A stretch of DNA of 64,000 nt from NCBI GenBank assembly GCA_964497925.1, contig CAZCFE010000003.1, positions 1-64,000 on the forward strand, given 5' to 3'. Numbering within the stretch: position 1 is the stretch's first letter; each line of letters begins with the position of its first letter. The position numbers and the translations under genes are program-made. Positions 18,704 through 27,203 of this stretch are shown piece after piece. Below the pieces are notes generated by a model. The model ran no database searches, had not been told where the DNA came from, and was given only the letters and a program-made list of their open reading frames with translations. The stretch is from CAIYWZ01 sp964497925 (GTDB lineage Bacteria > Pseudomonadota > Alphaproteobacteria > CAIYWZ01).

Positions 18704-19771
18704 ATGAGTTTTGGTAATGACGATAATAATCCGTGGGGTTCTAAAAAAACAAGGCAGCGCCCCCAGTTGAATCTTTTTGATGATTTGATCAACAAAGCAA
18801 AAAAACATATGAAAAATGCTTCAGGTGGAGGAGGTATGATCCCTTCTAATTCGCGTTTTTTTGTGGGCATTATTGCAGGTTTTGTATTTTTAGGTTGGCT
18901 GGCAACAGGTTTTTATATTATTGAAACTGATCAGCAAGGTGTTGTTTTGCGTTTTGGCGCGATGAATAGGACCTCTACTTCAGGTTTGAATTTTAAATGG
19001 CCCTCTCCTATAGAAGTTGTCTATGCTCCACGGGTTGAAAAAGTTAATATTATTAATAGCGGTCTGGGGATTGCTGTAAAACAACAAAGTGATACACCAG
19101 ATGATCGTGTTATGCTTACTGGGGATGAAAATATTGTGAACATTGAATTTACTATTCAATGGAAAATTAAAGATGCTGCTGAGTTTGTTTTAAATACACG
19201 TTCTCCAGAAATGACTCTTAAAGTGGCAGGTGAGAGTGTTATGCGTGAAGTTGTTGGGCAAACGCCTATTCTTCCAATTGTATCGGGGAGTGGATGGGCT
19301 GAAATTAATTCAAAAGCTCAAAGCTTGCTGCAAAGTTTATGTGATGGATATAAACTTGGTGTGCAGGTAATTAATATTAAACTGCAAAAAGCATCGCCAC
19401 CTGAAGCAGTCAATGAAGCATTTCAAGATGTGCAAAATGCAAGAACCGATAAAGCAAGGTTAAGCAATGAAGCAGAGTCATACAGAAATGATATTTTACC
19501 ACGCGCAAGAGCTGAAGCAATTCGTATTATTCAAGATGCGCAAGCTTATAAAGAATCTCTTATTGCTCAAGCTGAAGGTGAGGCGAATCGTTTCAAAGCA
19601 GTATTGTCAGAGTATGAAAAAAACCCAGAAGTTACATTAAAAAGAATGCAGCTGGCAAATATGCAAAAAGTATTTGAAAAAAATAATAAAATCTTTGTTG
19701 ACCCGGCAATTGGTAAGAATTTTCTTCAAGTTTTACCAGGGCTAGATTTAAAAAAAGGAGAGGGTAAATAA
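18704..19771 (+). CDS. hflK: FtsH protease regulator HflK
   Basis: SPFH/prohibitin-family membrane protein that with HflC forms a periplasm-facing cage around the FtsH protease. A Gly-rich basic N-terminal segment (GNDDNNPWGSKK) precedes one membrane segment at about residues 50-72. The SPFH domain follows with QGVVLRFGAMNRT and a long Ala/Glu-rich helix containing RARAEAIRIIQDAQAYKE. The length of 355 is typical. The next gene hflC starts immediately after the stop codon, and degP follows, a standard alphaproteobacterial order. Confidence 0.96.
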   Translation: MSFGNDDNNPWGSKKTRQRPQLNLFDDLINKAKKHMKNASGGGGMIPSNSRFFVGIIAGFVFLGWLATGFYIIETDQQGVVLRFGAMNRTSTSGLNFKWPSPIEVVYAPRVEKVNIINSGLGIAVKQQSDTPDDRVMLTGDENIVNIEFTIQWKIKDAAEFVLNTRSPEMTLKVAGESVMREVVGQTPILPIVSGSGWAEINSKAQSLLQSLCDGYKLGVQVINIKLQKASPPEAVNEAFQDVQNARTDKARLSNEAESYRNDILPRARAEAIRIIQDAQAYKESLIAQAEGEANRFKAVLSEYEKNPEVTLKRMQLANMQKVFEKNNKIFVDPAIGKNFLQVLPGLDLKKGEGK

Positions 19772-20623
19772 ATGAATATTTTTAAAGTAGTATCTGTACT
19801 TGCAGGATTTGTTGTTATGTTGGTTCTATCAGGTACATTATTTATTATTGATGAAACACAACAAGCTGTTGTTGTGCAATTTCAAGATCCAAAAAAAGTT
19901 CTAAAAACCCCTGGTCTTCAAATGAAACTTCCTTTTATTCAACAGGTGATCATGTTTGATAAAAGGCTTTTAGATTATGATTTGCCAGCACAAACTGTGG
20001 TTGCGGGAGATCAAAAATTCGTGATTGTGGATACGTTTACACGTTACCGTATCACTGATCCACTTGTGTTCTATCGTTCAATGGGAACGGAAAGCAAAGC
20101 CCAAGATCGTTTGAGGAATCTTATCATTGATGCAATGAGAAGCGTTTTAGGTCAAGTGCCTCTTTCAAATTTATTATCTCAAGAGAGAATTAAAATCATG
20201 AATAAAATTCATCAAGATGTGAACATGGGAGCAAAGCAGTTTGGTATTGATGTTATTGATGTGCGTATTCGTCGTGCTGATTTGCCTAAACAAAACTATG
20301 AGTCAATTTTTCAACGTATGCGGAGTGAACGTGATCGTGAAGCAAAAGGACTGCGCGCAGACGGGACAGAAATTGCTCAAACAATAAGATCTCAAGCAGA
20401 AAAAGAACGTACAGTTCTTATTGCTCAAGCTCAAAAAGAAGCCCAAATTCTTAAAGGTACTGGTGAAGCTGAATCATTGAAAATCATAAGTTCTGCAACC
20501 AAGAAAGATCCTAAATTTTATGGTATTTATAAATCGTATGAAACATATCAGGCGACATTTGATTCGGGTAATTCAACCTTCATACTTTCACCAAAAGGTG
20601 GATTTTTTGAACATTTTAATTAA
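19772..20623 (+). CDS. hflC: FtsH protease modulator HflC
   Basis: Partner of HflK in the membrane HflKC complex that controls access to FtsH. It has an N-terminal membrane segment (about residues 5-25), an SPFH domain with IDETQQAVVVQFQDP and LDYDLPAQTVV, and then the helical part with MRSERDREAKGLRADG and GEAESLKIISSA. The length of 283 is typical. It begins at the base after the hflK stop, with AAGGAGAGGG overlapping the hflK end as ribosome-binding site. It precedes degP by 12 bases. Confidence 0.96.
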   Translation: MNIFKVVSVLAGFVVMLVLSGTLFIIDETQQAVVVQFQDPKKVLKTPGLQMKLPFIQQVIMFDKRLLDYDLPAQTVVAGDQKFVIVDTFTRYRITDPLVFYRSMGTESKAQDRLRNLIIDAMRSVLGQVPLSNLLSQERIKIMNKIHQDVNMGAKQFGIDVIDVRIRRADLPKQNYESIFQRMRSERDREAKGLRADGTEIAQTIRSQAEKERTVLIAQAQKEAQILKGTGEAESLKIISSATKKDPKFYGIYKSYETYQATFDSGNSTFILSPKGGFFEHFN

Positions 20624-20635
20624 AAAGAGGAAAAA

Positions 20636-22099
20636 ATGAAAAAGTATAATATTTTTGTTTTAAGTATCATTGGTCTTTTTTATAAGGGGCAAATGACTCA
20701 AGCTGCGAGCGGATTTGCAGATGTTGTTCAAAAAGTAAATCCTGCTGTTGTCAGCATTTCAAGCACACAAAAAATTAAAGAAAGAAAAATCCAAGGTTTT
20801 CCTAAATTTCCAGGAGGGTCTCCTTTTGAAGATTTTTTCAAAGATTTTATGGATCCTAGGAATCAAGGAGAGGGTAGGGAACGTAAAGCCACGGCCCTTG
20901 GTTCTGGGGTTGTCGTTGATGGAAAAGAAGGGTATATCGTGACGGCTGCCCATGTTATTGCAGATGCTGAGAAAATTAAAGTAACTTTGTCAGATGATAC
21001 AGAAATTGATGCAAAAGTTATTGGGAAAGATAAAAGGCGTGATATTGCTCTTTTAAAAGTAACAACAGATAAATCCTTACCTGCGGCGCAATTTGGAGAC
21101 TCATCCAAACTTCGTCAAGGGGATTGGGCGATTGCTATTGGAAATCCTCATAATTTGGGAAACACAGTAACTGTTGGGGTTATTTCATCTAAAGCGCGAG
21201 ATTTAGGAGGAAAGTCAAGAGATATTGAGGCGACTCAATTTATTGATGACTTCATCCAAACTGATGCGGCTGTGAACCAGGGAAATTCAGGAGGACCTTT
21301 GTTTAATGCCAGTGGTGAAGTGATTGGAATTAACGTTGTAATTTTGTCCGATACTGGTGGGAGCATTGGTTTAGGATTTGCGGTTCCTTCGAATACAGTG
21401 CAAAATATTATTGAGCAATTGAAAAAATTTGGGCATACTCGCGAAGGTAAGGTGGGAGTGGAAATTCAAACAGTTTCGGATGAAATTGCTCAAAGTGTTG
21501 ATTTAAATAAAACAAAAGGAGCCATGATTACCAGAGTCTTTCCAGGAAGCCCTGCTGAAAAAGGTGGTATGAAAGTAGGGGATATTATCCTTAAGGTAAA
21601 AGATAAGGATGTAAGAGATGTAAGGGCAGCGCGAAAGCTTATCAGCGAATCACCCATTGGAGAAAAAACACCAATAGTTGTATGGCGTGGAGGCAAAGAG
21701 GAGATTTTATCTATTATTGTTGAAGAAATATCCGAGTCAGATAAGGAAAAAGATTCTGATACCCCAGGATTTTCGCTTAAAGACAAAGTCTCGACAGGGC
21801 TTGATGTTCTTGGAATGAAGCTTCAAAAGATGACTCCTGAAATCAAAAAATCACTTGGTGTTGATGATAAGATCAATGGTGTTGTTGTTGTGGATGTTGA
21901 TAAGTCAAAGGATAAAGAAACTCTGAAAGTTGAAGATGTTATCATTCAAGTTGATGGGGCTGACGTTGTTGCGCCTGAAGAAGTGTTAGCTAAAGTTGAT
22001 GCTAAAAAGAAACAAAACAAAAAGAGCATTCTTTTCCAAATTAATCGCAAAGGGCAAAATCTGTTTATTGCATTAAGCTTAGAAGAACCGAAGAAATAA
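20636..22099 (+). CDS. degP: Periplasmic serine protease DegP/HtrA
   Basis: Do-like protease and chaperone that degrades misfolded envelope proteins. A signal peptide occupies about the first 23 residues. The trypsin-like domain has the triad His106 (AAHVIAD), Asp136 (RRDIALLKV) and Ser218 (GNSGGPL). Two PDZ domains follow, the first from about residue 270 and the second from about 385. The length of 487 fits DegP/MucD. The start at 20636 has AGAGG at 20626-20630. The gene closes the hflK-hflC-degP operon and is followed by a clear terminator. Confidence 0.96.
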   Translation: MKKYNIFVLSIIGLFYKGQMTQAASGFADVVQKVNPAVVSISSTQKIKERKIQGFPKFPGGSPFEDFFKDFMDPRNQGEGRERKATALGSGVVVDGKEGYIVTAAHVIADAEKIKVTLSDDTEIDAKVIGKDKRRDIALLKVTTDKSLPAAQFGDSSKLRQGDWAIAIGNPHNLGNTVTVGVISSKARDLGGKSRDIEATQFIDDFIQTDAAVNQGNSGGPLFNASGEVIGINVVILSDTGGSIGLGFAVPSNTVQNIIEQLKKFGHTREGKVGVEIQTVSDEIAQSVDLNKTKGAMITRVFPGSPAEKGGMKVGDIILKVKDKDVRDVRAARKLISESPIGEKTPIVVWRGGKEEILSIIVEEISESDKEKDSDTPGFSLKDKVSTGLDVLGMKLQKMTPEIKKSLGVDDKINGVVVVDVDKSKDKETLKVEDVIIQVDGADVVAPEEVLAKVDAKKKQNKKSILFQINRKGQNLFIALSLEEPKK

Positions 22100-22111
22100 C
22101 AAAATGCAAGA

Positions 22112-22136
22112 GGGGGGATTTTTTCCTCCCTTTTTT
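22112..22136 (+). terminator. Rho-independent terminator after degP
   Basis: A seven-pair stem formed by GGGGGGA (22112-22118) and TCCTCCC (22124-22130), with one G-T pair and a T loop, is followed by TTTTTT at 22131-22136. It lies 12 bases after the degP stop. Confidence 0.85.
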
Positions 22137-22204
22137 ATTAACAAACCACCTATATTTTTTTATGAAAAGCCATAGAGTAATGGGAATTATCAAGAAAGTA
22201 TAAA

Positions 22205-22282
22205 TGGGGCGAGCGACCGGTCTCGAACCGGCGACCTCCAGAGCCACAACCTAGCGCTCTAACCAACTGAGCTACGCCCGCC
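22205..22282 (-). tRNA. tRNA-His (GTG)
   Basis: A complete cloverleaf reads on the reverse strand. The 7-bp acceptor stem has GCGGGCG pairing with CGCTCGC. The D arm is GCTC...GAGC and the anticodon loop is TTGTGGC with anticodon GTG. The T arm is GCCGG-TTCGAGA-CCGGT and the CCA end is encoded. An extra G at -1 (base 22282) faces C73, the canonical bacterial identity pair for histidine. The gene lies between the degP terminator and the flgI promoter. Confidence 0.96.
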
Positions 22283-22378
22283 ACAATTTATTAAACACAA
22301 TTAACCTAAAAAGAACTCTTTTGTCAAGAGATTTGAATTATAATAATAAAATTATCTTTTTCAAGACATGTTCTTTGT

Positions 22379-22394
22379 TGGCATAGTCCTTGCA
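22379..22394 (+). promoter_or_regulatory. Sigma-54 (RpoN) promoter of the flgI operon
   Basis: TGGCATAGTCCTTGCA fits the -24/-12 consensus TGGCAC-N5-TTGCA. The invariant GG (22380-22381) and GC (22392-22393) are exactly ten bases apart. The predicted start of transcription is near 22405, about 95 bases upstream of flgI. Sigma-54 control of hook and rod genes through an NtrC-type activator such as FlbD is established in Caulobacter. No such activator is in this window. Confidence 0.8.
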
Positions 22395-22421
22395 TATATC
22401 TTCTGTAGGGGTCACCTCCCG

Positions 22422-22461
22422 AAGTCTCCCCTCCTGTAAAATACCATAGGAGGGGAGTCTT
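22422..22461 (+). promoter_or_regulatory. Long GC-rich inverted repeat in the flgI leader
   Basis: Bases 22422-22436 pair with 22447-22461 (15 positions with a single T-T mismatch and one terminal G-T), around a ten-base loop. The core arms are CTCCCCTCCT and AGGAGGGGAG. There is no T-run on either side, so it is not a classical terminator. It lies between the sigma-54 promoter and the flgI start, so it would be a strong hairpin in the mRNA leader or a palindromic protein-binding site. Confidence 0.7.
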
Positions 22462-22498
22462 AAAATAAGTAAAAGAAGAAAACATCAAAGAGAGAGTC

Positions 22499-23641
22499 AT
22501 GATCAAATTTTTTTTTCATATCATTATCGTATCTTTTCTATTGTCTGAGTTGGTTTTTCCTTCATCCAGAATAAAAGATATAGTGAATGTGGAGTCTATG
22601 CGCTCTAATATGTTGGTTGGATATGGTCTGGTTGTTGGGTTGAATGGAACAGGTGATAATTTAAATAGTTCTCCTTTTACCAAAGAAAGTCTGGTCAGCA
22701 TGTTAGAGCGCCTTGGAGTGAATACTAGAGGTGATGTTTCAATGGAAACAAAGAATGTTGCGGCGGTTATGGTCACGGCCGTTCTGCCCCCGTTCGCACG
22801 CCAAGGAACAACAATCGATGTCACGATATCGGCGCTTGGAAATTCAAAGAGCTTGCTTGGTGGAACGTTGCTTGTAACTCCTCTTTTAGGGGCGGATGGT
22901 GAAGTCTATGCTGTTTCTCAAGGTTCTGTTGCAACATCTGGTTTTTCGGCAATTGGAAAATCAGCTAGCGTGACAAAAGGGGTCCCAACATCCGGACGTA
23001 TTTTAAGCGGTGCCATTATTGAAAAAGAAATAGGATTTGAGCTTGAAAAAGAAAAAGTTTTAAGGTTGTCTTTGGTAAATCCAGACTTTACGACAGCAAA
23101 AAGAATTAGTGATATTGTGAATCAATTTACAAAAAGTCAGGCCGCAAAACCAATAGATCCTGGGACAATTTCTGTTCGTATTCCAGATTCATATAATTCT
23201 AATATTTTTGGTTTTGTGACTGATATTGAGCAACTTAGAGTTATGCCAGATATTCAAGCGAAAGTGGTAATTGATGATAAAAATGGAGTTGTGGTAATTG
23301 GAGAGAATGTTCGTATCAGTAGCGTTGCTATCACGCATGGTGCGCTTACAATTAAAATCACAGAAGATCAAAAAGTTTCTCAACCTCAATTAACGGCTGT
23401 TGCAGGTCCTGGTGGTACTGCAAGTGCACAAGGGGGACAAACTATTGTGACACCTCAAACAAATATTAATGTGGTGGATGAAGGTAAGGGAAAAAAGATG
23501 GTTATTATGTCTCAAGGAGCATCGCTTGCTGATGTTGTAAATGGTATTAATGCTCTTGGTGTTTCGCCCAGAGATTTAATTTCAATACTTGAAAGCATTA
23601 AAGCAGCAGGGGCCTTACAATCAGAAATAGAGGTGCTCTAA
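22499..23641 (+). CDS. flgI: Flagellar P-ring protein FlgI
   Basis: Periplasmic protein that forms the P ring around the flagellar rod in the peptidoglycan layer. A Sec signal (about residues 1-20) precedes the highly conserved start SSRIKDIVNVESMRSNMLVG, then GYGLVVGLNGTGD, VMVTAVLPPFARQGT and IDVTISALGNSKSL. The C-terminus has GVSPRDLISILESIKAAGAL. The length of 380 is normal. It is the first gene of a five-gene flagellar operon behind the sigma-54 promoter. Its stop overlaps the flgJ start (TAATG). Confidence 0.97.
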   Translation: MIKFFFHIIIVSFLLSELVFPSSRIKDIVNVESMRSNMLVGYGLVVGLNGTGDNLNSSPFTKESLVSMLERLGVNTRGDVSMETKNVAAVMVTAVLPPFARQGTTIDVTISALGNSKSLLGGTLLVTPLLGADGEVYAVSQGSVATSGFSAIGKSASVTKGVPTSGRILSGAIIEKEIGFELEKEKVLRLSLVNPDFTTAKRISDIVNQFTKSQAAKPIDPGTISVRIPDSYNSNIFGFVTDIEQLRVMPDIQAKVVIDDKNGVVVIGENVRISSVAITHGALTIKITEDQKVSQPQLTAVAGPGGTASAQGGQTIVTPQTNINVVDEGKGKKMVIMSQGASLADVVNGINALGVSPRDLISILESIKAAGALQSEIEVL

Positions 23642-23970
23642 TGATAGATATTAAATCATACTCTCATCTTGCTCAAAGCATGCCCAAGGGGAAGGGGTTA
23701 TCTTCAGCTGATGCTATGAACATGTCAGCAAAAGCTTTGGGAACATATGTAACTAATCAGTTTGTCGGAGAGCTTATGAAGAACATGCCAACAAACACTG
23801 TAATGGGTGGAGGGTTTGCTGAGGATATGTATAAGTCGTATCTGGTTCAAGCGATTTCGGAGCAAATTGGCTCCAAAGATGGGTTTGGATTTGAAAAACT
23901 TTTTCATAAAAAGTTAAACATTGCCGGAAAAAAGGAGAAAAACCATGAACCCATTGATATCGTCATTTAA
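23641..23970 (+). CDS. flgJ: FlgJ-type rod-binding protein without muramidase domain
   Basis: Small rod assembly factor corresponding to the N-terminal domain of enteric FlgJ. It has the pattern FVGELMKNMPTNTVMGGGFAEDMYKSYLVQAISEQI (residues about 41-76), with the conserved Phe-x3-LL/M...M...G...E...LL layout. At 109 residues it lacks the C-terminal glucosaminidase domain, as is usual in alphaproteobacteria where a separate enzyme (SltF) opens the wall. It starts one base before the end of flgI and its 3' end overlaps the flgN-like gene by 26 bases. Confidence 0.85.
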   Translation: MIDIKSYSHLAQSMPKGKGLSSADAMNMSAKALGTYVTNQFVGELMKNMPTNTVMGGGFAEDMYKSYLVQAISEQIGSKDGFGFEKLFHKKLNIAGKKEKNHEPIDIVI

Positions 23971-24352
23971 AGAAATTGTAGATGCGCTCAAGATTATTTT
24001 AGAAAAAGAAACTTATCTTGCAAAATCTAGAAATATGGAAGAACTTTATGAGTTATTCCCTTCAAAATCAGCACTTTATTCTAAGTTAGAAGGAGTGTCA
24101 GAGACCATCAAACAGTCAATTGCATTATTGACTCAAGAAGAAAAAGACTTCATTGCAAAAGAGTCTCAATCTTTGGATGAATTAACTCAAGATAATGCTC
24201 TTTTATTAAAAGGCTTAATGGTTGCAAGTCAAAAAATGATTGATATTTTGATTTATGCATCTCAAGTATCACAAGATTCATTAAAAGTTTATGATAGACA
24301 TGCGCAAGTAAAAAATAATACTCCTTTTGTTTATGGAAAAAAAGGAGTCTAA
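23945..24352 (+). CDS. flgN: FlgN-like flagellar export chaperone
   Basis: Probable cytosolic chaperone for the hook-junction proteins FlgK and FlgL. I start it at ATG 23945, which has AAGGAG at 23933-23938. An upstream start at 23921 would overlap flgJ further without a better signal. The 135-residue product is all helical, with heptad-like leucines and the FlgN-type arrangement of a first helix rich in Glu/Lys (ILEKETYLAKSRNMEEL). Position directly before flgK and flgL supports the call more than sequence alone does. Confidence 0.72.
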   Translation: MNPLISSFKEIVDALKIILEKETYLAKSRNMEELYELFPSKSALYSKLEGVSETIKQSIALLTQEEKDFIAKESQSLDELTQDNALLLKGLMVASQKMIDILIYASQVSQDSLKVYDRHAQVKNNTPFVYGKKGV

Positions 24353-24355
24353 GCT

Positions 24356-26164
24356 ATGCCTGGATCATCATTAACTGTTGCATTGCATTCTGTGAAAAGT
24401 AGTCTTCAATCGTCCATGTCTGGAATTGGAGCAACAGCTTCGAATATGGCAAATATTAATACAGAAGGGTATTCACGTAAAAGTGTTACGCAAGAGGCTT
24501 ATATTTCAGGAAATGGAGAAGGTGGAGGGGTTCGAACTTCTGCGCAACTGCGTATCACTGATCAAAGATTAGTTGATGATGTGCATGTTGCAACGTCTGA
24601 GCTTGTAAAATGGGAAACGAAGGATTACTTTTTAGGTCGCGTTGAAAAATTGCTGGGGAACCCAAATGGTGAAACGGCTTTCACAAAGAAACTATCAAAA
24701 TTTGCAATTTCAATGCAGGGTCTTTCTGCCAACCCCGCTGATGTCGCCCTTCATCGTCAAACAGTTAATGATGCTGTTAATTTGGCAAGAGGGATTAATG
24801 ATATCGCAAATGGAATTCAGCAGATCAGAGGTGAGGTTGATAAAGATATTTCAGATACAATTATTATCGTCAATAAAGAACTTGAAAATATACAAAGTTT
24901 AAATTTAAAAATTTCTTTGGGAAAATCAAATAATCAGTCTGTGGGAGCGCTTGAAGATGCAAGAGATTTGGCTATTGGAAAAATCAGTGATATTCTTGGA
25001 GTTAAAACTTCTTTTTCTGATGATGGGGGTATGTCTCTTTTTATGCAAGATGGAACGCCTTTAGTAAATCAAGTCCCATATTTTATGAGCTACACAGGAA
25101 TGTCGTCCATGAATCCTAGTATTGCATACCCGACTGAAATTAATGGTATTATGCTTGGAGGAAGAGATGTCACAAATCTTATCAAATCAGGAAAATTAAA
25201 TGCATTGATTGAACTTCGTGATAAAACACTCCCTAATCGGCAAGAGGAGCTTGATTCCTTAACGAAGTCTTTGTGTAATGAAATTAATACGATTCACAAT
25301 AAGGGAACGGGACTTCCTCCTCCTACCGAACTTGTGGGGACAAGAGCTGTGGTAGCATCTGATGTTTTTAATGGGACAGGAATGGTTAGGCTTTCTTTTC
25401 TTGATGATGCAGGAAAATTTGCGTCTATGCCAATAGAACTTGATTTATCTGAATTCTCAACAATCCAAGAGTTGATGGATAAAATTAATACAATTACAGG
25501 AACGCAAACAATAACACTTACATCTGGAAGCTCTCTCAAAATTAACGGTGGAGATAAACGTATATCTATCGTATCTTTGGGTGATCCTGCAGTTGAAAGC
25601 GTTACAGGAAAAGAATTTTCTGATTATTTTGGATTAAATGATCTTTTTATCACGTCTCCAACAAGTGATCTAAAGCCTCAGGCAGGCCTGGCTAATGGGC
25701 TCTATGTTCGCACTGATATCGCTCAAAACCCTTCCTTTTTAGCAAGAGCAAAAGCGACAACTTCGGGTGAAGTCAATGTTCCTCCAAATGGACAGGAAAA
25801 AAATCAAATTGGCATCTCAAACATTTTAGGGGATATAGCACTTGAAATATCAGAAAAATTAACAAGATCTGGAGTGTTATTTGGAGCAGCAGGAAGCTTA
25901 ACTCCATATGAGGGATCATTTATTGACTACACATCAACAATTTTAACAATTGTTTCAACAGATTCAGATCAGGCCTCAAAAGAGATAAAATTTAATCAAT
26001 CCATTAGTGAAGATTTAAAAATAAGGCTTTCAGAAATTAGTGGCGTGAATGAAGAACAAGAACTTGCTAATTTAGTTTTGTATCAACAAACATATAAAGC
26101 CAGTGCAAAGTTGATGCAAACTATTGATGATTTGCTTGAAATAACAATTGGACTGTTAAGGTGA
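24356..26164 (+). CDS. flgK: Flagellar hook-associated protein 1 FlgK
   Basis: Forms the first junction zone between hook and filament after export through the flagellar type III apparatus. The N-terminus has the axial signature LQSSMSGIGATASNMANINTEG followed by YSRKSV. The C-terminus has the matching EEQELANLVLYQQTYKASAK and LMQTIDDLLEITIGL, which form the coiled-coil D0 domain. The length of 602 is in the usual range. No signal peptide is present, as expected. The gene follows the flgN-like chaperone gene by three bases and precedes flgL by four. Confidence 0.96.
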   Translation: MPGSSLTVALHSVKSSLQSSMSGIGATASNMANINTEGYSRKSVTQEAYISGNGEGGGVRTSAQLRITDQRLVDDVHVATSELVKWETKDYFLGRVEKLLGNPNGETAFTKKLSKFAISMQGLSANPADVALHRQTVNDAVNLARGINDIANGIQQIRGEVDKDISDTIIIVNKELENIQSLNLKISLGKSNNQSVGALEDARDLAIGKISDILGVKTSFSDDGGMSLFMQDGTPLVNQVPYFMSYTGMSSMNPSIAYPTEINGIMLGGRDVTNLIKSGKLNALIELRDKTLPNRQEELDSLTKSLCNEINTIHNKGTGLPPPTELVGTRAVVASDVFNGTGMVRLSFLDDAGKFASMPIELDLSEFSTIQELMDKINTITGTQTITLTSGSSLKINGGDKRISIVSLGDPAVESVTGKEFSDYFGLNDLFITSPTSDLKPQAGLANGLYVRTDIAQNPSFLARAKATTSGEVNVPPNGQEKNQIGISNILGDIALEISEKLTRSGVLFGAAGSLTPYEGSFIDYTSTILTIVSTDSDQASKEIKFNQSISEDLKIRLSEISGVNEEQELANLVLYQQTYKASAKLMQTIDDLLEITIGLLR

Positions 26165-26168
26165 TGAA

Positions 26169-27080
26169 ATGGTAAAACAAGTAGGAACTAATGTATTTTA
26201 TGGTCAACTAACATCAAGAATGCGAGAAACCTCTGCTCAGGTCAGTGATGCTCAACTTAAGGCAAGTACGGGTAAAAACTCTCAAACCTACAGTGGTTAT
26301 GGAGCCGGTGCAAAACCAATTGTTACTTTAACTCACAAAAAAGATTCAATGGACAGGCATATTAGTGATAATCAATATAAAATTGGGCGTCAAGATATTA
26401 TGGTGGCAACGATGAGAGGTCTTTTAGATATCACATCTGATTTTCGGACTAAGCTTGCATCTTTGCGTAGCGCAACTCCGCTTGAGCCTTCTGTTTTTCA
26501 AGGGCTTGTAGAAAGAGGGCTTGATCATGTTCAGGCATTACTTAATAAGACAGATAATGGTGAATATTTATTTGCAGGTTCTTTGAATATTGCTCCAGTT
26601 GATTTAACAAAAATGCCAGAATCTGTCGGATCGAATTCGGGGCCTATTTTGACATATTATCAAGGAAATGATGACGAATTGGTGGTTCAAATTGCAGATG
26701 GATTGAATATAAACTATGGGGTCAGGGCAAATGAGCCTGGAATTGAAAAAATCATTAGAGCGATGAAAATGTCTTTGGATCAAGATATGGGATCAGATAT
26801 GAATTCGTCTTTATTAACTCAATCTATGGAACTTGCCGAAAAAGCAACAACTGAAATCTCGCAGATATTGGCTAAAATTGCTGAAAATCAAAGGTATGTG
26901 ATTGATATTAATGAGCAGATTAAAGACGATAAGGTATATGTTGAGCAAACGCTAAGCGTAATGCAGGATGCTGACCTTCCTGAGGTTTTAACAGATTTGG
27001 CCCGCCATCAAACTCAACTTATGGCTCTTTATATGGCCATGACGTCAAAGAAAGTTTCTTTGGTGGATTATATGAGATAA
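26169..27080 (+). CDS. flgL: Flagellar hook-associated protein 3 FlgL
   Basis: Second junction protein between hook and filament, related to flagellin. It has N-terminal GTNVFYGQLTSRMRETSAQV, a central NGEYLFAGS stretch typical of FlgL/flagellin, and a C-terminal helix with LARHQTQLMALYMAMTSK. The length of 303 is normal. It is the last gene of the operon. A 120-base gap follows before gap. The flagellin genes themselves are not in the window. Confidence 0.93.
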   Translation: MVKQVGTNVFYGQLTSRMRETSAQVSDAQLKASTGKNSQTYSGYGAGAKPIVTLTHKKDSMDRHISDNQYKIGRQDIMVATMRGLLDITSDFRTKLASLRSATPLEPSVFQGLVERGLDHVQALLNKTDNGEYLFAGSLNIAPVDLTKMPESVGSNSGPILTYYQGNDDELVVQIADGLNINYGVRANEPGIEKIIRAMKMSLDQDMGSDMNSSLLTQSMELAEKATTEISQILAKIAENQRYVIDINEQIKDDKVYVEQTLSVMQDADLPEVLTDLARHQTQLMALYMAMTSKKVSLVDYMR

Positions 27081-27203
27081 TTCCTGTTTGATTGATCCCC
27101 GTTCCATCATCAACTTCCTGTATGGCTTTGTTGACATTGACTTTTTTTTAATGCAATATAAGAGCCGATTATTGAATTTAAAAAAAAGTTGGAGATGGTA
27201 AAT

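Noticed and set aside
22422..22461. Reading the flgI leader hairpin as a terminator
   Set aside because: No T-run follows on either strand, and a sigma-54 promoter lies just upstream of it.
27131..27162. TTGACA/TTGACT and TATAAG upstream of gap as a promoter
   Set aside because: Spacings of 20 and 14 bases are both poor, so no precise promoter can be called.
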